The position numbers were made by a program, and so were the translations under genes. 8,469 bases of DNA from Acidobacteriota bacterium. Its GTDB lineage: Bacteria > Acidobacteriota > Terriglobia > UBA7540. The number at the start of each line of letters is the position of its first letter. The first letter of the stretch is position 1. Positions 6,797 through 8,469 of the stretch are shown here, piece after piece. The stretch is from assembly GCA_003165615.1 (NCBI GenBank), contig PLWR01000132.1, forward strand, positions 1-8,469, read 5' to 3'. Under the pieces are notes generated by a model that worked only from the letters and a program-made list of their open reading frames with translations, had not been told where the DNA came from and did not search any database.

Positions 6797-6826
6797 AGTA
6801 TAGGAAAGAACACGTGTCGCCTGCAA
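6797..6826 (-). promoter_or_regulatory. Promoter of the toxin-antitoxin unit, nearly leaderless
   Basis: On the minus strand a -35 TTGCAG (complement of 6821-6826) and a -10 TATACT (complement of 6797-6802, 5 of 6 matches) are 18 nt apart. Transcription would begin about 7 nt after the -10, near 6790, which is next to the toxin ATG at 6789. The mRNA would therefore have almost no leader. The spacer contains the 8-bp palindrome ACACGTGT (6810-6817), a possible operator for the autoregulation usual in such modules. That role is inference. Confidence 0.5.
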
Positions 6827-6887
6827 GCTTATGCGGCTGCGAGTAGTGGTGTCATATGGAATGGGAATTCGCTTCGAAACATTGGTC

Positions 6888-6907
6888 ATTCCCGCGAAGG
6901 CGGGAAT
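6888..6907. repeat. dRS3/REP-like palindromic repeat
   Basis: ATTCCCGC (6888-6895), GAAG loop, GCGGGAAT (6900-6907) is a perfect 8-bp stem of 20 bp total. It matches ATTCCC-N8-GGGAAT, the consensus of the dRS3 element described in Neisseria and seen as REP-like elements in other genomes. Flanking TGG (6883-6885) and CCA (6908-6910) can extend the stem past a bulge. Such elements are dispersed in many copies and can act as integration or recombination sites or mRNA 3' stabilisers; copy number here cannot be judged. Confidence 0.6.
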
Positions 6908-7110
6908 CCAGTTTGTCGGCGGCGCGATTCCAATGGTTTGCGGTGTGGCAGCAAGCCTGGCGAGGTTTGACAACGCCGCCCGGAACAGGGAAGATGGCTT
7001 GTTTTCCGGGCAGTGGGTAGCGCCGACCTGTTTCGCAAGGTCTGCGGCTCTTCTTAGCGGTCGCACTAAAGGGCCGTGGACCTACAAAACAGGGCCGCGC
7101 ACCGCTCGCT

Positions 7111-7138
7111 TTCGACTCTCAACGTTCGACTTTCGACT
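7111..7138 (+). repeat. Heptamer tandem repeat TTCGACT
   Basis: TTCGACT occurs at 7111-7117, 7125-7131 and 7132-7138, and the degenerate unit CTCAACG fills 7118-7124, making four 7-bp units in register. It ends just 10 nt before the glycosidase start codon, directly in front of its AGGG ribosome binding site, so copy-number change could affect expression. Confidence 0.6.
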
Positions 7139-7142
7139 AGGG
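7139..7142 (+). promoter_or_regulatory. Ribosome binding site of the glycosidase gene
   Basis: AGGG lies 6 nt before ATG 7149 and supports that start. It immediately follows the heptamer repeat. Confidence 0.45.
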
Positions 7143-7148
7143 TTTTCT

Positions 7149-8469
7149 ATGACTCGTGAGGATCAAAGGCTGGAGGAGTCGCGTCAGCGCAAGCTCCACT
7201 GGAAGCGCTGGGGCCCTTACCTGAGCGAACGCCAGTGGGGGACGGTGCGCGAGGACTACAGCGAGTATGGCGCCGCCTGGGACTACTTCCCTCACGACCA
7301 TGCCCGTTCGCGCGCCTACCGCTGGGGCGAAGACGGGATTGCCGGCATCTCCGACCGCCATCAGTACATCTGCTTTGCCTTGGCGTTGTGGAATGGCCGC
7401 GACCCGATCCTGAAAGAACGCCTTTTCGGGCTCACCGGAGAAGAGGGAAATCACGGTGAGGACGTCAAAGAGTATTACGCCTACCTCGATTCAACACCGA
7501 CCCATTCGTACATGAAATATCTCTACCGCTATCCGCAGGGGGAATTCCCTTACGCCTGGTTAGTGGATGAGAACAAACGAAGAGGCAGGAAGGATTCCGA
7601 GTTTGAGCTGGTGGATACTGGAATCTTCGACGGGAATCGCTATTTTGACGTGTTGGTGGAATATGCCAAGGCTTCTCCCGATGACATCCTGATCCGTATT
7701 TCCACTTATAACCGCGGCCCTGAGACCGCCACGCTGCAACTGCTTCCCACGCTTTGGTTCCGCAACACCTGGTCCTGGGGCAAGGACGACTGGCGCCCAA
7801 ATTTGAGAAGAGGCGAGGGCCTTTCCGGGGCAACCGTGATTCAAGCTGAGCACCGCTACTACGGTTCGCGTTGGCTGATTTGCGAGGGACATCCCGAGTT
7901 GCTTTTTACCGAGAACGAGACGAACTGTCAGCGGCTCTTTGGCGTTAGCAATCGCACGCCGCACGTCAAGGACGGGATCAACGACTTTGTCGTCCATGGT
8001 GCGCGCGATGCCGTCAATCCTGTTCCCGAGGGCACGAAGGTGGCAGCCTCCTATCACGTGCCGATACCTCCGGGTCAGAGCGCCGTCTTCCGCTTACGAT
8101 TTACCGGCGAAAAGCCCAGCGAGGATGTGCTCAGCGACGGTTTCGACATGGTGTTGGAAGAACGCCTTGTGGAAGCGAATGAGTTTTATTCCCAGGCAAT
8201 TCCTGCCGCGCTTTCTGCCGACGCCCAAGACGTCTTCCGCCAGGCGATGGGGGGACTATTCTGGTCGAAGCAGTTCTACCATTATGACGTGCGAACCTGG
8301 CTGGAGGGCGATCCCGTGGGCCCGCCCCCCCCGCCGGAGCGGATGATGGAACGAAACCACTCCTGGACTCACCTCTACAATGCTGATGTCATTTCCATGC
8401 CCGACAAGTGGGAATACCCCTGGTACGCCGCCTGGGATTCGGCCTTTCACATGATCCCCATGGCCGAGA
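7149..8469 (+). CDS. MGH1/GH63-like glycoside hydrolase, N-terminal part
   Basis: The 440 residues in the window are roughly the first half of a protein that runs off the right edge; relatives are about 880-900 residues. There is no signal peptide, so it is cytoplasmic. Residues about 40-75 ([20 protein letters not shown] and on to [11 protein letters not shown]) and 107-145 form an N-terminal beta domain. About 150-320 is a beta-sandwich ([36 protein letters not shown]). From about 345 the alpha/alpha-barrel begins: [20 protein letters not shown], then [13 protein letters not shown] (422-434), a hallmark of bacterial glucosidase-like members of the MGH1/GH63 group. These hydrolyse alpha-linked glucosides or mannosides by inversion; Asp430 in AAWD is a candidate functional residue, but I cannot assign catalysis securely. 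No partner gene is seen. It could act on trehalose-like or glucosylglycerate-like compatible solutes or on storage glycans; substrate unknown. Confidence 0.87.
   Translation, partial: MTREDQRLEESRQRKLHWKRWGPYLSERQWGTVREDYSEYGAAWDYFPHDHARSRAYRWGEDGIAGISDRHQYICFALALWNGRDPILKERLFGLTGEEGNHGEDVKEYYAYLDSTPTHSYMKYLYRYPQGEFPYAWLVDENKRRGRKDSEFELVDTGIFDGNRYFDVLVEYAKASPDDILIRISTYNRGPETATLQLLPTLWFRNTWSWGKDDWRPNLRRGEGLSGATVIQAEHRYYGSRWLICEGHPELLFTENETNCQRLFGVSNRTPHVKDGINDFVVHGARDAVNPVPEGTKVAASYHVPIPPGQSAVFRLRFTGEKPSEDVLSDGFDMVLEERLVEANEFYSQAIPAALSADAQDVFRQAMGGLFWSKQFYHYDVRTWLEGDPVGPPPPPERMMERNHSWTHLYNADVISMPDKWEYPWYAAWDSAFHMIPMAE

Larger units (their letters stand above)
6790..7148. other. 359-bp intergenic region with promoter and repeats, no gene
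   Basis: No credible gene lies here. It holds the toxin-antitoxin promoter (6797-6826), a dRS3/REP-like hairpin (6888-6907), an imperfect hairpin GACCTG / CAAGGTC (7025-7042) and a heptamer tandem repeat (7111-7138). A minus-strand open frame over 6716-7066 contains [10 protein letters not shown], which is just the translation of the hairpin repeat, so I treat it as spurious. I see no clear promoter for the glycosidase gene. Confidence 0.6.

Noticed and set aside
7025..7042. Imperfect hairpin GACCTG / CAAGGTC as a terminator or regulator
   Set aside because: The stem is short with a bulge, has no T-tract and no matching partner; it is only mentioned as a possible repeat remnant.
6716..7066. 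Minus-strand open frame containing [10 protein letters not shown]
   Set aside because: The peptide is the translation of the palindromic repeat, the frame overlaps the toxin gene and its promoter, and the rest is low-quality protein.
7560..8057. Minus-strand frame opposite the glycosidase gene
   Set aside because: The plus-strand frame has clear glycosidase motifs across this span; the minus frame has no ribosome binding site or recognisable domain.
1..8469. CRISPR array, prophage, transposon, tRNA or rRNA
   Set aside because: No regularly spaced repeats, integrase or transposase motifs, or conserved RNA structures were seen.

Overview
The window is high-GC bacterial DNA with short intergenic gaps, Shine-Dalgarno sites and sigma70-like promoters. 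Phylum cannot be proven from the sequence. The mix of an MGH1/GH63-type glycosidase, a GT-C-like membrane protein with a long C-terminal domain, and a heptamer repeat (TTCGACT) before a gene fits a soil-type Acidobacteriota or similar lineage. That assignment is inference.

Layout, left to right. (1) Positions 1-215, minus strand: the 5' part of a secreted protein, with a good RBS and promoter (248-276). (2) Positions 479-2392, plus: an MscS-family mechanosensitive channel with a signal peptide and a large coiled-coil periplasmic domain. (3) Positions 2588-2782, minus: a very small zinc-ribbon protein. (4) Positions 3058-3720 and 3723-6110, plus: a two-gene unit of a class I SAM methyltransferase and a 795-residue polytopic membrane protein. 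The second resembles GT-C glycosyltransferases and ends in a beta-rich domain; a 7-bp hairpin begins at its stop codon. (5) Positions 6506-6789 and 6228-6509, minus: a toxin-antitoxin-like pair whose genes overlap by ATGA. The toxin reading frame is broken by a one-base shift near 6673-6679, while the antitoxin is intact. Its promoter would give an almost leaderless mRNA. (6) Positions 6790-7148: a 359-bp non-coding stretch holding that promoter, a dRS3/REP-like hairpin and a heptamer tandem repeat. (7) Positions 7149-8469, plus: the N-terminal 440 residues of a cytoplasmic MGH1/GH63-like glycoside hydrolase that runs off the right edge.

Most of the region looks like ordinary chromosomal genes for envelope function and carbohydrate metabolism. 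The two most unusual items are the toxin-antitoxin module with its in-phase slippery-type heptamer at the frame break, and the methyltransferase/GT-C-like pair, which may act on a lipid-linked or cell-surface glycan. I saw no phage, transposase, CRISPR array, tRNA or rRNA.
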